From Arachidicoccus soli (GTDB taxonomy: Bacteria > Bacteroidota > Bacteroidia > Chitinophagales > Chitinophagaceae), in NCBI RefSeq assembly GCF_003600625.1, contig NZ_CP032489.1, forward strand, positions 3,348,001 to 3,412,000: a stretch of 64,000 nucleotides of DNA. The letters run 5' to 3'. Both the position numbers and the translations under genes were made by a program. The notes under the pieces are model-generated. The model saw nothing but the letters and a program-made list of their open reading frames with translations, had not been told where the DNA came from and searched no databases. Shown piece by piece: positions 7,446-17,031 of this stretch (positions are counted from its first letter, which is position 1; the number at the start of each line of letters is the position of its first letter).

Positions 7446-9002
7446 TCATTTACTTTCCATTTGTATCACAGGTACAATCATTTCCTCCAAACTTACACCT
7501 CCATGTTGAAAAGTATTTTTAAAATAATTGACATAATAATTATAATTGTTTGGATAACACAAATACCCATCTTCTTTGGCAAATACAAAAGAAGAATTTA
7601 CGTTCGGTGAAGGTAACCCGGCATCTCGAGGATTTTTAAAGGCCAATACATCTTTAACATTAAAATTTAGATTCCGCCCATGTTTATAGCGTAAATTACT
7701 TGTCGTTTGCTTGTCTCCAACAACCTTGTAAGGAGTACGCACTTGAACACTTCCGTGATCGGTGGTAATTACCAGCTTTATTTTTTTATCTGCTATTTTT
7801 CTCAAAGCTTGTTTTAAGGAGCTGTGCTCAAACCAACTTTTAGTAATACTCCGATAGCCGATTTCATCTCCCGCCAATTCTTTCATTACCTCTAATTCGG
7901 TACGTGAATGACTAAGCATATCAACAAAGTTGTAAACAATAACATTTAAATCATTATTCAACATATCATGAATATGTCCAACCAAATGTTGTGCCTCATG
8001 ATTGGTGACAACTTTGGTATAACTAAATTTAAGATCCTTCTTTTGAAGCCTGCCCATAAATGAAGATAAAAAATCTTCTTCGTACAAATTCTTACCTCCT
8101 TCTTCTTCATCATTCTTCCAATGATTCGGAAATTTTTTCTCAATTTCTGAGGGCATCATCCCGGAAAAAATTGCGTTACGACAATATTGTGTAGCGGTAG
8201 GAAGAATACTATAATAGCTGTCTTCATTTACAATTTTAAAAAGATCTGCGAAAAGCGGTTGCATTATTTTCCATTGATCGAAACGCAGATTATCAATTAA
8301 AATGAAAAATATTGGCACATTCTCTTCCAATAATGGCAAAACTTTTTCTTTCAATAAATTATTACTCATCACCGGTTTATCGGTCACCTTATCTCCTATC
8401 CAGCTAAGATAATTTTTAGATATAAATTTAAAAAACTCAGCATTTGCATCTTGCTTTTGTGTATGGAGTATTTCCTGCATCTCCGGACTATTGCTCTTCT
8501 CCATTTCTAACTCCCAAAACACTAATTTTTTATAAATATCCATCCATCCGTTGTAATCCGGGTTATCATTAACCGCCGTAAATAATTGGCGAAATTCCTG
8601 CTGGTAATCAGTCACTGTTTTTTCCGCAATCAAGCGTTTATTATCCAAAATTTTCTTGAGGGAAAGTAATACTTGGTTTGGATTGACTGGTTTAATCAAA
8701 TAATCAGAAATCTTACTTCCAATTGCTTCCTCCATCAAATTTTCGGTCTCGTTTTTTGTGATTAAGACCACAGGAATCAAGGGAAACTTCGCCTTTATTT
8801 CTGATAAAGTTTCCAGTCCACTTATACCAGGCATTGATTCATCTAACAAAACAATATCTGGTTGATGTTGTTTGATGGCTTCAATAGCTTCAAATCCATT
8901 GGTATAAGTTGCAACTTCATATCCCTTCTGTTCTAAAAATAATTTTTGGGACGTCAAACTCTCGATTTCATCATCAACCCAAAATATTTTAGCGTTAGTC
9001 AT
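7446..9002 (-). CDS. porX: PorX-like response regulator with PglZ domain
   Basis: This cytosolic two-component response regulator has an N-terminal receiver domain (residues 1-120) with Asp10/Asp11, the phosphoacceptor Asp54 in VLLDESMPG and Lys104 in SDYLIKP. It then has a long helical linker and a C-terminal PglZ domain of the alkaline phosphatase superfamily. Visible metal-binding pieces are FFILIDNLRFDQW, the IVYNFVDMLSHSR stretch, VITTDHGSV and the terminal HGGVSLEEMIVPV. PorX works with PorY and an ECF sigma factor to control the type IX secretion system in Bacteroidota. The 518-residue length is normal. It stands alone, divergent from clpB. Confidence 0.93.
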   Translation of the reverse strand: MTNAKIFWVDDEIESLTSQKLFLEQKGYEVATYTNGFEAIEAIKQHQPDIVLLDESMPGISGLETLSEIKAKFPLIPVVLITKNETENLMEEAIGSKISDYLIKPVNPNQVLLSLKKILDNKRLIAEKTVTDYQQEFRQLFTAVNDNPDYNGWMDIYKKLVFWELEMEKSNSPEMQEILHTQKQDANAEFFKFISKNYLSWIGDKVTDKPVMSNNLLKEKVLPLLEENVPIFFILIDNLRFDQWKIMQPLFADLFKIVNEDSYYSILPTATQYCRNAIFSGMMPSEIEKKFPNHWKNDEEEGGKNLYEEDFLSSFMGRLQKKDLKFSYTKVVTNHEAQHLVGHIHDMLNNDLNVIVYNFVDMLSHSRTELEVMKELAGDEIGYRSITKSWFEHSSLKQALRKIADKKIKLVITTDHGSVQVRTPYKVVGDKQTTSNLRYKHGRNLNFNVKDVLAFKNPRDAGLPSPNVNSSFVFAKEDGYLCYPNNYNYYVNYFKNTFQHGGVSLEEMIVPVIQMESK

Positions 9003-9123
9003 TTAATAAGGTATTTTTTCATTTCATTCAATAATATTAAAGATACAGTTTCTATAATGATTCTTTTTGTGGCAGGTGTTATTTTAGATAAAATTCACAT
9101 TACAGATAAAGCCAAAATTGCAT

Positions 9124-9146
9124 AAGACTCGCTATAAGCAAGTCTT
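9124..9146 (-). other. Hairpin in the porX-clpB intergenic region
   Basis: Read on the minus strand the two 10-base arms pair fully with one G-U pair around a UAU loop (AAGACTTGCT and AGCGAGTCTT). On the plus strand one position is a C-A mismatch. No T tract follows, so it is not an ordinary terminator. It lies about 120 bases upstream of porX and could be a leader structure; the rest of the 301-base gap shows nothing else clear except the clpB promoter box. Confidence 0.35.
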
Positions 9147-9271
9147 TCCGTCATTCCCACCCCAAAAATTACGCCATTATTTCCGAATAATGCAATCTGC
9201 ATATTTTTTGACAAATGGAATAAAAATACAATAACATTTAAACCTTAAAATCCTGTTAGCATTTTAATTTT

Positions 9272-9279
9272 TAACTTTG
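9272..9279 (+). promoter_or_regulatory. -7 box (TAACTTTG) for clpB
   Basis: TAACTTTG fits TAnnTTTG exactly and sits 25 bases upstream of the clpB ATG at 9304. No good -33 box is visible at the expected spacing. Confidence 0.5.
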
Positions 9280-9303
9280 AAATAGAACATTTTATTTAAA
9301 AAT

Positions 9304-11925
9304 ATGAATCCAAATAATTATACGATTAAGGCGCAAGAATTGATACAAGGCGCACAACAGTTGGCTTTTGATAATAATGACCTTAATATTGAAACCAATC
9401 ATTTGCTCAAAGCACTCATCAATGAAAAAGATAGTTCGATTGAGTTTTTGTTGAAAAAGAATGACAGTAATATATCCTACATTCTATCCAAGTTAGACGA
9501 AAGCATAGAACGCCTACCTAAGGCTGCCAGCGGTGAACCTGCACAACAAGTTGGTCGAGAATTGAACAATACTTTACTGCGTGCAAATAAAGACATAAAA
9601 CAATTTGGCGATGAGTTTATCAACCCCGAGCATTTATTATTGGCCATTTTAGAAGGGTCGGATGATAGTGCCAAGATCTTAAAAGATGCAGGTCTTACAG
9701 AAAAAGGTTTGATTGCTGCGATTAAGGATCTGCGCAAAAGCGGGAATGTGAACTCACAAACTGCTACACAGCAGTTTAATGCGCTACAGAAATACTCCAA
9801 AAATCTGAATGAATTAGCGCAAGCAGGAAAACTCGATCCGGTAATTGGTCGCGACGAAGAAATTCGCAGAACCTTACATATTCTTTCTCGCAGAAGCAAA
9901 AACAATCCTATTCTTGTAGGCGAACCAGGTGTAGGTAAGACCGCAATTGCTGAAGGGTTGGCTCACAGAATAGTGAATGGCGATGTGCCTGAAAACCTTA
10001 AATCAAAAATAATATTTGCCTTAGATATGGGTCTCTTAATTGCAGGGGCTAAATACAAGGGTGAGTTTGAAGAAAGATTAAAAGCTGTAATAAAAGAAGT
10101 CGCTGAAAGTAATGGAGAAATCATTTTATTTATTGATGAAATACATACACTCGTCGGTGCCGGAGGCGGGGACGGAGCCATGGATGCAGCCAATATTTTA
10201 AAACCTGCCTTGGCCCGTGGAGAGTTACGTGCCATAGGCGCAACCACTCTTGCGGAGTACCAAAAATTCTTTGAAAAAGATAAAGCTTTAGAACGTCGCT
10301 TTCAAAAAGTTTTAGTAGATGAACCAACCATTGAAGATGCTGTTTCCATACTTCGCGGACTAAAAGAGCGCTACGAAGCACATCATCATGTTCTAATAAA
10401 AGATGAAGCAATAATTGCAGCTGTTGAACTTTCTAACCGTTACATTACGGATAGATTTTTACCCGATAAAGCAATTGATTTGATTGATGAAAGCGCCGCC
10501 AAACTTCGACTGGAGATGAATTCAATGCCGGAAGAATTAGATGAATTAGAGAGAAGAATCCGGCAGTTAGAAATTGAAAGAGAAGCTATTAAACGTGAAA
10601 ACGATAAAACAAAATTAAAAGAACTAAATACCACTATTGGCAATTTGATGGTGGAGCGCGACACTTATAAGGCGAAGTGGCAGCAAGAAAAAGAAATTGT
10701 TGAAAAAGTGCAAAATGCCAAGGCCGAAATAGAACAGTTAAAGTTGAAAGCCGAAAAAGCAGAGCGAGAAGGAGATTATGGGCAAGTTGCCGAAATACGC
10801 TATGGTAAAACAAAAGAGCAGCAAGAAATTATTGATAAATACACCAAAGAATTGTCAGCTATCTCTGAAAAAAGGCTCTTGAAAGAAGAAGTAGATGCCG
10901 AAGATATTGCAGAAAATGTAGCACGTGCCACAGGTATTCCGGTAAGCAGAATGTTGCAAAGCGAAAAAGAAAAACTGCTGCATTTAGAGAATCATTTACA
11001 CGAAAGAGTCGTCGGACAAGAAGATGCTATTGTTGCAGTTTCGGATGCGATACGCCGTAGTCGCGCTGGTTTAAGCGATCCAAGAAAACCCATTGGTTCT
11101 TTTATTTTTCTGGGAACGACTGGTGTAGGTAAAACAGAATTAGCCAAGGCTTTGGCCGAATTTCTTTTTGACGACGAGTCAATGATGACACGCATTGACA
11201 TGAGTGAATACCAGGAGAAGCACAGTGTTTCGCGTTTAGTAGGTGCGCCTCCGGGATATGTGGGGTATGATGAGGGGGGTCAATTGACAGAAGCTGTTCG
11301 GCGCAAACCATATAGTGTAGTACTTTTCGATGAAATTGAGAAGGCACACCCTGATGTGTTTAATGTATTGTTGCAAGTTTTGGACGATGGGCATTTAACT
11401 GACAATAAAGGCCGCACAGTTAATTTTAAAAATACCATTATCATTATGACGAGCAACATCGGCAGCCATTTGATTCAAGAGGCATTTGAAACCCATGCCA
11501 AGGACATTGAAAAAGCGGATGAGGTAGCTAAAAATGATGTAATGGAATTGCTGAAGGAAACGATTCGTCCTGAATTCCTGAATAGAATTGATGAAATAAT
11601 CATGTTCCATCCATTATTGAAAAAGGAAATCAGGAATATCATCCATATTCAATTGAAACAATTAAAAAAGCAAATCGCCCAAAATGGTATTCAAATTGAC
11701 TTTAGTGATTATGTAATTGATTACCTAGCAGAAAACGGCTATGATGTTCAGTTTGGCGCGAGGCCACTAAAAAGATTTATTCAAAAATCAATTGTCAATA
11801 CTTTAAGTAAGAAAATTCTGGCCGGCGAAATCAATAGAGACCATCCAGTATTAGTTGATGTGTTTGATGGTATCGTGGTCTTTAGAAATGAACACCCTGA
11901 AGAATTGGAGAAAAAGAATAAATAA
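9304..11925 (+). CDS. clpB: ATP-dependent chaperone ClpB
   Basis: ClpB is the AAA+ disaggregase that works with DnaK to recover aggregated proteins in the cytosol. At 873 residues it is full length. It has the N-terminal Clp-N repeats (residues 1-145), the first AAA+ domain with GEPGVGKT and IDEIHTL, a coiled-coil middle domain (about 405-530) rich in Glu and Lys, a second AAA+ domain with GTTGVGKTE and FDEIEKAHPDV, and a C-terminal D2-small domain (FGARPLKRFIQKSI). The middle domain separates it from ClpA and ClpC. It stands alone, with its own promoter box and a terminator just after the stop. Confidence 0.98.
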   Translation: MNPNNYTIKAQELIQGAQQLAFDNNDLNIETNHLLKALINEKDSSIEFLLKKNDSNISYILSKLDESIERLPKAASGEPAQQVGRELNNTLLRANKDIKQFGDEFINPEHLLLAILEGSDDSAKILKDAGLTEKGLIAAIKDLRKSGNVNSQTATQQFNALQKYSKNLNELAQAGKLDPVIGRDEEIRRTLHILSRRSKNNPILVGEPGVGKTAIAEGLAHRIVNGDVPENLKSKIIFALDMGLLIAGAKYKGEFEERLKAVIKEVAESNGEIILFIDEIHTLVGAGGGDGAMDAANILKPALARGELRAIGATTLAEYQKFFEKDKALERRFQKVLVDEPTIEDAVSILRGLKERYEAHHHVLIKDEAIIAAVELSNRYITDRFLPDKAIDLIDESAAKLRLEMNSMPEELDELERRIRQLEIEREAIKRENDKTKLKELNTTIGNLMVERDTYKAKWQQEKEIVEKVQNAKAEIEQLKLKAEKAEREGDYGQVAEIRYGKTKEQQEIIDKYTKELSAISEKRLLKEEVDAEDIAENVARATGIPVSRMLQSEKEKLLHLENHLHERVVGQEDAIVAVSDAIRRSRAGLSDPRKPIGSFIFLGTTGVGKTELAKALAEFLFDDESMMTRIDMSEYQEKHSVSRLVGAPPGYVGYDEGGQLTEAVRRKPYSVVLFDEIEKAHPDVFNVLLQVLDDGHLTDNKGRTVNFKNTIIIMTSNIGSHLIQEAFETHAKDIEKADEVAKNDVMELLKETIRPEFLNRIDEIIMFHPLLKKEIRNIIHIQLKQLKKQIAQNGIQIDFSDYVIDYLAENGYDVQFGARPLKRFIQKSIVNTLSKKILAGEINRDHPVLVDVFDGIVVFRNEHPEELEKKNK

Positions 11926-11948
11926 ATTCTCTATACTAAAAAATGAAG

Positions 11949-11980
11949 GCCGAAAACGAAGCATTTTCGGCTTTCTATTT
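11949..11980 (+). terminator. Intrinsic terminator after clpB
   Basis: GCCGAAAA (11949-11956) and TTTTCGGC (11964-11971) form a perfect 8-base stem around a 7-base loop, followed by TTTCTATTTTC, starting 24 bases past the clpB stop. Confidence 0.8.
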
Positions 11981-12254
11981 TCTTAATACTGCACTGCTAA
12001 CCCTTTTCTTCACGATCTATTTCCGGCACATTTAGTTCGCTTGTCTACCTGGATAAATCTTTTAATAGCAAATCTTATTCTCCCATCAAAAAAGTAGACT
12101 TCAATTTTAATCGAATTAACTGAAGAAAATGTTTGCAGTGTTTACGTCATCAATAGTTGTACTATTTTCCCTATTAAAAGATTAAAATCGGTCAATAAAT
12201 CAATGCAAACATTAATTTATAAAACATCGATTTAATTGTCAAAACATATAAGAT
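11981..12254. other. Gene-free stretch between clpB and a hypothetical gene
   Basis: AT-rich sequence after the clpB terminator. I see no coding frame, RNA gene or clear promoter in it. Confidence 0.5.
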
Positions 12255-12818
12255 CTATTTTAATCTATTTGTAATGGTATTATCTATTTTTTGAAAAAGA
12301 TGATGCGGCTTATACACGCGCCAGTCTTCAATTTCCATCAATTCTATAAAATACTGTAGCTTGTATTTCCTAAATTCTTGCTGTGCGGCAGGAGACAAAT
12401 TCAAAAGCACAATCCAACCTTCTGCATCTGAAATTTCTTCGTACCATTCTTCATAATATTCCTTTCCGTCGTAATGAAAATTCAAAACGTTTTCTCCAAT
12501 GAAAATAAAATGTATAATGCCTTCTTTGGTTAAAACATCTGCTAAATTGTACTTTAGCGTCATTACATCATTTTCAATTGCATCATTCCATTCGCCAATC
12601 AATTCTATAACCGCAAATTGCATTTCATAATCGGCATATAAAATTTTGCAGTACAAAGTCTTGCTGCCAAACTCATCCCATTGCGGATGTATATAATAGT
12701 TATAAATAGTCTGTGAATACTCAAATTCACTATATTCACGACCATAAAAGGGCGAACGTTCGTCTTCCTCTGAAGTGTATAAATGCCGCCAATTGAAAAA
12801 AGGTTCTATATCCTGCAC
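12255..12818 (-). CDS. Hypothetical protein
   Basis: This is a 187-residue acidic soluble protein with many aromatic residues and no signal peptide or membrane segment. It starts MQDIEPFFNWRHLYTSEEDE, which resembles a short conserved Bacteroidota protein family of unknown function, but I cannot name a domain. The middle alternates strands and charged turns (IHFIFIGENVLNFHYDGKEYYEEWYEEI), and the C-terminal half looks helical. It stands alone on the minus strand between clpB and a haem-motif lipoprotein. The coding call rests on length, regular codon use and absence of a better frame on the other strand. Confidence 0.7.
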   Translation of the reverse strand: MQDIEPFFNWRHLYTSEEDERSPFYGREYSEFEYSQTIYNYYIHPQWDEFGSKTLYCKILYADYEMQFAVIELIGEWNDAIENDVMTLKYNLADVLTKEGIIHFIFIGENVLNFHYDGKEYYEEWYEEISDAEGWIVLLNLSPAAQQEFRKYKLQYFIELMEIEDWRVYKPHHLFQKIDNTITNRLK

Positions 12819-13105
12819 AAAATAATTTTAATGAGATAATTTATTTAAAGATAAAAAAATATATAGAGCCAAAGCAGACGAAAAGAAGATTTAACTTTTA
12901 TCTTAAAATGATTGTTCATCCTATCAGTTTCTAAAAATATTTTGCGCTAACCATCTCAACATAGGTTATTTTAGCTCGACAAGCATTTCAGCTTTAGAGA
13001 TTGCTTTGAAAGAAGAATAAATCAAATGAAGTAAGGAATAATAAAGAATTTCTTTTGTAAAAAAGACCTTTTATTGTACGATATTTGTTAGATAAAATAA
13101 TTGGT

Positions 13106-13591
13106 ATGAAATACTTTTTATACATAGCTGCAGCGATTTTGTTATCCTCTTGCAATCAACAAAATGGCAATACACAAAATTTGCAAAATCAAATTGATAG
13201 TTTACAGGCAAATGCCTACAAACCGGGTTTTGGTGAATTTATGAGTAGCATACAGGTTCATCATAACAAACTTTGGTTTGCGGGGCAAAATCAGAATTGG
13301 GAATTAGCTGACTTTGAAATAAACGAAATCAAAGAAAGCTTAGCCAATATTAAAAAATTTTGCACCGACAGGCCGGAAACAAACTCAATCGATATGATTG
13401 AGCAACCTCTTCAAAATTTAAGCGATGCCATTCAGCAAAAAAACAAAACAGAATTTATCAATCGCTATACGATTCTCACCGCCACCTGTAATAGTTGTCA
13501 TCAAGCGACTAAACATGGGTTTAATGTAATCACTATCCCAACTACACCTCCATTTAGTGATCAAAGTTTTAAACCACAAAATGAAAAATGA
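13106..13591 (+). CDS. Lipoprotein with a cytochrome c-like CxxCH motif
   Basis: This is a 161-residue predicted lipoprotein. The signal peptide MKYFLYIAAAILLSSC ends in a lipobox (Cys16), so the protein should be anchored to a membrane on the periplasmic or outer side. Near the C-terminus lies CNSCH, a c-type haem attachment motif, followed by a Phe/Pro-rich tail that lacks an obvious Met ligand block. The middle is helical. This suggests a small mono-haem cytochrome c' or c-like protein; haem binding is inferred from the motif. A TTG seven codons upstream is open in frame, but ATG at 13106 gives a clean signal peptide. Confidence 0.72.
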   Translation: MKYFLYIAAAILLSSCNQQNGNTQNLQNQIDSLQANAYKPGFGEFMSSIQVHHNKLWFAGQNQNWELADFEINEIKESLANIKKFCTDRPETNSIDMIEQPLQNLSDAIQQKNKTEFINRYTILTATCNSCHQATKHGFNVITIPTTPPFSDQSFKPQNEK

Positions 13592-13687
13592 GCGAATTTT
13601 CAGCACTATCTGATGAAAACAACCAACTAATTTTTTATATAAAATAAAACTTCCTCAACCGCTGAATAAATTTTATTTTTGCAGTCT

Positions 13688-14860
13688 ATGAGTTTATATA
13701 CCCAACGCGGCGTTTCTGCCCAAAAAGAAGAAGTTCATCAGGCTATTCAAAACCTGGATCAAGGTCTGTATCCTTATGCATTTTGCAAAATGTATCCAGA
13801 TTTTATCGGTAGTGATGATAATTTTATCAATATTATGCATGCTGATGGTGCCGGCACCAAAAGTATCCTGGCTTATTTATATTGGAAAGAAACGGGCGAC
13901 AGTTCTGTTTGGAAAGGCATTGCGCAAGATGCCATTGCCATGAACCTGGACGATTTGCTTTGTGTAGGTATTTATGACAATATACTTTTTTCCTCCACGA
14001 TCGACCGTAACAAAACCCAAATTCCCGGAGAAGTTCTGCAAATTATCATCAACGGAACACAAGCATTTTTTGATGAAATGAAAAACTACGGCGTAAACAT
14101 TCACTATCTCGGTGGCGAAACAGCAGACGTCGGCGACGTAGTACGTACGATAGCTGTAAACGGAACCATGAGCGCTAGACAAGAAAAGAAGAAAATTATC
14201 TCTAACGAAAAAATTACAGAAGGCAATGTAATTGTAGGTTTTGGCAGTTCGGGGAAAGCAAATTACGAAACTGAATATAACAGCGGTCTCGGCAGCAACG
14301 GGCTCACCAGTGCGCGCCATGACGTGTTGCATAAATTTTATGCGAAAAAATATCCGGAAACATTTGAAGGAACTTTACCTGATGAAGTAGTTTATATCGG
14401 CGAACAGAAAATAACTGATGAAATTGAAATTGAAGGATTTGGCAAAATTACCGCCGGGAAATTATTACTCTCGCCTACACGTACTTATGCACCTTTGATG
14501 AAAATTCTGTTGCAGGAGCAATTTGAAGATATCAATGGTGTAATACACTGCAGTGGTGGCGGGCAGACAAAATGCATGAAATACTTACCTAAAAATTTAA
14601 AAATTGTCAAAGACAATTTATTCGATATTCCACCTATTTTTAAATTGATACAAAAAAACTCCGGAGCCGATGAAAAAGAAATGTATCAAGTATTTAATAT
14701 GGGACATCGCTTAGAAATATTTACGAATGAAAACGCTGCTCAAAAAATGATTACCACAGCGAATTCTTTGGGTATCGAAGCAAAAATTGTCGGTTATACG
14801 GAAGCTTCTGACAAAAAAGAATTGCATTTGAAAACTGCAGCAGGATGGGTTTCTTATTAA
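13688..14860 (+). CDS. purM: Phosphoribosylformylglycinamidine cyclo-ligase (AIR synthase)
   Basis: PurM closes the imidazole ring to make AIR from FGAM with ATP, the fifth step of purine synthesis, in the cytosol. The 390-residue protein has MHADGAGTKSILAYLY and QDAIAMNLDDLLCVG in the N-terminal half and HYLGGETADVGDVVRT in the middle. SGLGSNGLTSARHDVL and VIHCSGGGQTKCMKYL follow. It is the longer Bacteroidota form; most PurM proteins are about 350 residues. The frame is open to a TTG at 13679, but ATG at 13688 (MSLYTQRGVSAQ) matches the family. A cysteine desulfurase gene follows after 6 bases. PurQ is encoded about 6 kb downstream. Confidence 0.95.
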   Translation: MSLYTQRGVSAQKEEVHQAIQNLDQGLYPYAFCKMYPDFIGSDDNFINIMHADGAGTKSILAYLYWKETGDSSVWKGIAQDAIAMNLDDLLCVGIYDNILFSSTIDRNKTQIPGEVLQIIINGTQAFFDEMKNYGVNIHYLGGETADVGDVVRTIAVNGTMSARQEKKKIISNEKITEGNVIVGFGSSGKANYETEYNSGLGSNGLTSARHDVLHKFYAKKYPETFEGTLPDEVVYIGEQKITDEIEIEGFGKITAGKLLLSPTRTYAPLMKILLQEQFEDINGVIHCSGGGQTKCMKYLPKNLKIVKDNLFDIPPIFKLIQKNSGADEKEMYQVFNMGHRLEIFTNENAAQKMITTANSLGIEAKIVGYTEASDKKELHLKTAAGWVSY

Positions 14861-14866
14861 TTAAAA

Positions 14867-16012
14867 ATGATTTATCTCGACTACAATGCCACTACACCCG
14901 TCGATGAAAGGGTTTTAAACGAAATGCTCCCTTACTTTTCGCAACAGTTCGGCAATGCAGCAAGTGCGCACCCTTATGGATTTGATAGTAAAAAAGCGGT
15001 TGATATTACCAGAGAAAAAATAGCCCAAAAATTGCATTGTGAAGCGCAGGAAATTATTTTTACTTCGGGGGCAACGGAAAGCATTAACCTCGCAATAAAA
15101 GGAGTATTTGAAATGTATGCCGAAAAAGGCAATCATATTATTACGGTTGCTACTGAGCATAAAGCCGTTTTAGATACTTGCAATAACATAGCAAATAAGG
15201 GTGGGGAAATAACTTATCTTTCTGTAGATAAAAATGGGCTGATTAATTTAGACGAACTAAGAAAAGCTATTCAACCTTCAACAATTTTAATCGCTGTAAT
15301 GTACGCCAATAATGAAACCGGCGTCATTCAACCGGTAAAAGAAATAGGGGAAATAGCCAAAGAAAATAATATACTTTTCTTCTCTGATGCCACGCAGGCC
15401 GTAGGAAAAACAGAGATAAATGTAATGGAAGAAAATATTGATTTGCTTTGTTTTTCCGGGCATAAAATATATGCCCCTAAAGGTATAGGCGGTTTATATA
15501 TACGTCGAAAAAATCCCAGAGTAGCATTGGCCGAACAAATAAACGGGGGTGGTCACGAACGAGGTTGGCGCAGTGGGACACTCAATGTGCCGTCAATAGT
15601 TGCTTTAGGAAAAGCAATCAATTTATTCTCTAAAGAAGAAAATATCTATATCAAAAATCTGCGCGATCAATTAGAAAGGGGGTTGTTGCAAATCGAAGGA
15701 GCTTCATTGAATGGAGATGTAACGAAAAGGATGTTTAATGTAAGTAATGTTTCTTTTGCAAATATAAATGGGAAAATGTTGATTGCAGATGTAACAAAAG
15801 AAATAGCCGTTTCCAGTGGCTCTGCCTGCAGTTCCGCATCAGTAGAACCAAGCCATGTGCTGGAAGCGATGGAAGTAGAGGAACAACTCGCCAGAAGTTC
15901 AGTTCGTTTTAGCTTGGGAAGATTTACTTCAAAAGAAGAGATAGATTTCACTATTCATTTCGTACAAGAAACTGTCAAGAAATTAAGATCTATTAACCAT
16001 TCAACACTTTAA
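14867..16012 (+). CDS. Cysteine desulfurase (NifS/IscS family)
   Basis: This PLP enzyme takes sulfur from cysteine as a persulfide for Fe-S clusters or thio-cofactors. The 381-residue protein starts MIYLDYNATTPVDERV. It has the PLP pocket ATEHKAVLDTC and SDATQAVGK, the Schiff-base Lys200 in CFSGHKIYAPKG, and the catalytic Cys321 in SSGSACSSASVEPSHVL, a longer mobile loop as in group I enzymes (IscS/NifS). It follows purM by 6 bases, and the TerC gene begins at the very next base after its stop codon, so all three are likely one transcript. Which sulfur pathway it feeds is not shown by the neighbours. Confidence 0.93.
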   Translation: MIYLDYNATTPVDERVLNEMLPYFSQQFGNAASAHPYGFDSKKAVDITREKIAQKLHCEAQEIIFTSGATESINLAIKGVFEMYAEKGNHIITVATEHKAVLDTCNNIANKGGEITYLSVDKNGLINLDELRKAIQPSTILIAVMYANNETGVIQPVKEIGEIAKENNILFFSDATQAVGKTEINVMEENIDLLCFSGHKIYAPKGIGGLYIRRKNPRVALAEQINGGGHERGWRSGTLNVPSIVALGKAINLFSKEENIYIKNLRDQLERGLLQIEGASLNGDVTKRMFNVSNVSFANINGKMLIADVTKEIAVSSGSACSSASVEPSHVLEAMEVEEQLARSSVRFSLGRFTSKEEIDFTIHFVQETVKKLRSINHSTL

Positions 16013-16969
16013 ATGAATCATACGACTATTGTATATATCACATTCGGAATTGTATTAGTCATTGCGTTAGCACTTGATCTTGGCTTAATGAGTAAGAGGG
16101 GTAAAGAAATTACCATCAAAGCAGCCATGCTACAAACCATTTTTTGGATTGGCCTTTCCCTTGCTTTTTGGGCCTTTGTATGGGTAGAAAATGGAACCGA
16201 GCACGCTACCAAATACATTAGCGCTTATTTGATGGAATGGAGTTTGAGTATCGATAATATTTTTGTATTCATACTTATTTTCAGTGCTTTTAAAATAAAG
16301 AAAAGCGACATGGGTCGCGCCTTGCTCATTGGCATTTTGCTCGCTATTATATTTCGGGTGATTTTCATTGCTGTTGGTATTGGACTGATTGATCGATTCC
16401 ATTGGATAATGTACATATTTGGTATATTTCTTTTATATACAGGCATCAAACTTTTCTTTCAAAAAGAGTCCCATGACTCAAATCCACAAGATTCTAGATT
16501 CTTTAAATGGATACAAAAGGTATTGCCTTTTAGTCAAGCAGAGCCAAAAGGGAAATATTGGATAAAGGAAAATGGCAAACGAATGTTTACCATTCTTACA
16601 CTGGTCGTAATCGTACTTGCAGTTACAGATATTGCATTTGCATTAGATAGTATTCCAACAGTTGTTTCCTTGGTCAAAGACAGTGCAGAAGCTACCTTTA
16701 GTAGAACAGATATTATGATTATTTATTCAAGTAATATCTTCGCTGTACTTGGTTTACGTAGCTTATTTTTTTTATTAAGGGGTGCCGCCAATAAATTCAC
16801 TTATTTGCAACAAGGTATTGCTGTAATTTTAGTTTTTATAGGTGCAAAGATGTTGATAGAATTCTTTAAAATTCATATCCCTATTTTCATCTCTCTTGGT
16901 GTAATAGTATTGTGTGTAGGCCTGAGTATTCTAATTTCCCTGTTAAAGCCCCCATCACCGACAAAGTAA
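16013..16969 (+). CDS. TerC family membrane protein
   Basis: This 318-residue polytopic inner-membrane protein of the TerC/Alx family has about nine hydrophobic segments. The two acidic membrane motifs typical of the family are present: YLMEWSLSIDNIFVFILIF and the DIAFALDSIPTVV block. Members export manganese or help load metals onto exported proteins; older names refer to tellurite resistance. The ATG directly follows the stop codon of the cysteine desulfurase gene, so translation is probably coupled. No yybP-ykoY riboswitch is possible in the zero-length gap. The end is a short polar tail (KPPSPTK). Confidence 0.9.
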   Translation: MNHTTIVYITFGIVLVIALALDLGLMSKRGKEITIKAAMLQTIFWIGLSLAFWAFVWVENGTEHATKYISAYLMEWSLSIDNIFVFILIFSAFKIKKSDMGRALLIGILLAIIFRVIFIAVGIGLIDRFHWIMYIFGIFLLYTGIKLFFQKESHDSNPQDSRFFKWIQKVLPFSQAEPKGKYWIKENGKRMFTILTLVVIVLAVTDIAFALDSIPTVVSLVKDSAEATFSRTDIMIIYSSNIFAVLGLRSLFFLLRGAANKFTYLQQGIAVILVFIGAKMLIEFFKIHIPIFISLGVIVLCVGLSILISLLKPPSPTK

Positions 16970-17031
16970 AAATACCTAGCACAAACTAACTATACTAAAT
17001 TTGTCCAGCAATTAAAATAATCTTTTCTGGC

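Noticed and set aside
9477-11610. Several minus-strand frames opposite clpB
   Set aside because: clpB is full length and continuous; the opposite frames have unlikely composition.
13671-13681. Possible promoter -7 box directly before purM
   Set aside because: The sequence TATTTTG is one base short of TAnnTTTG and would place the transcription start at the ATG.
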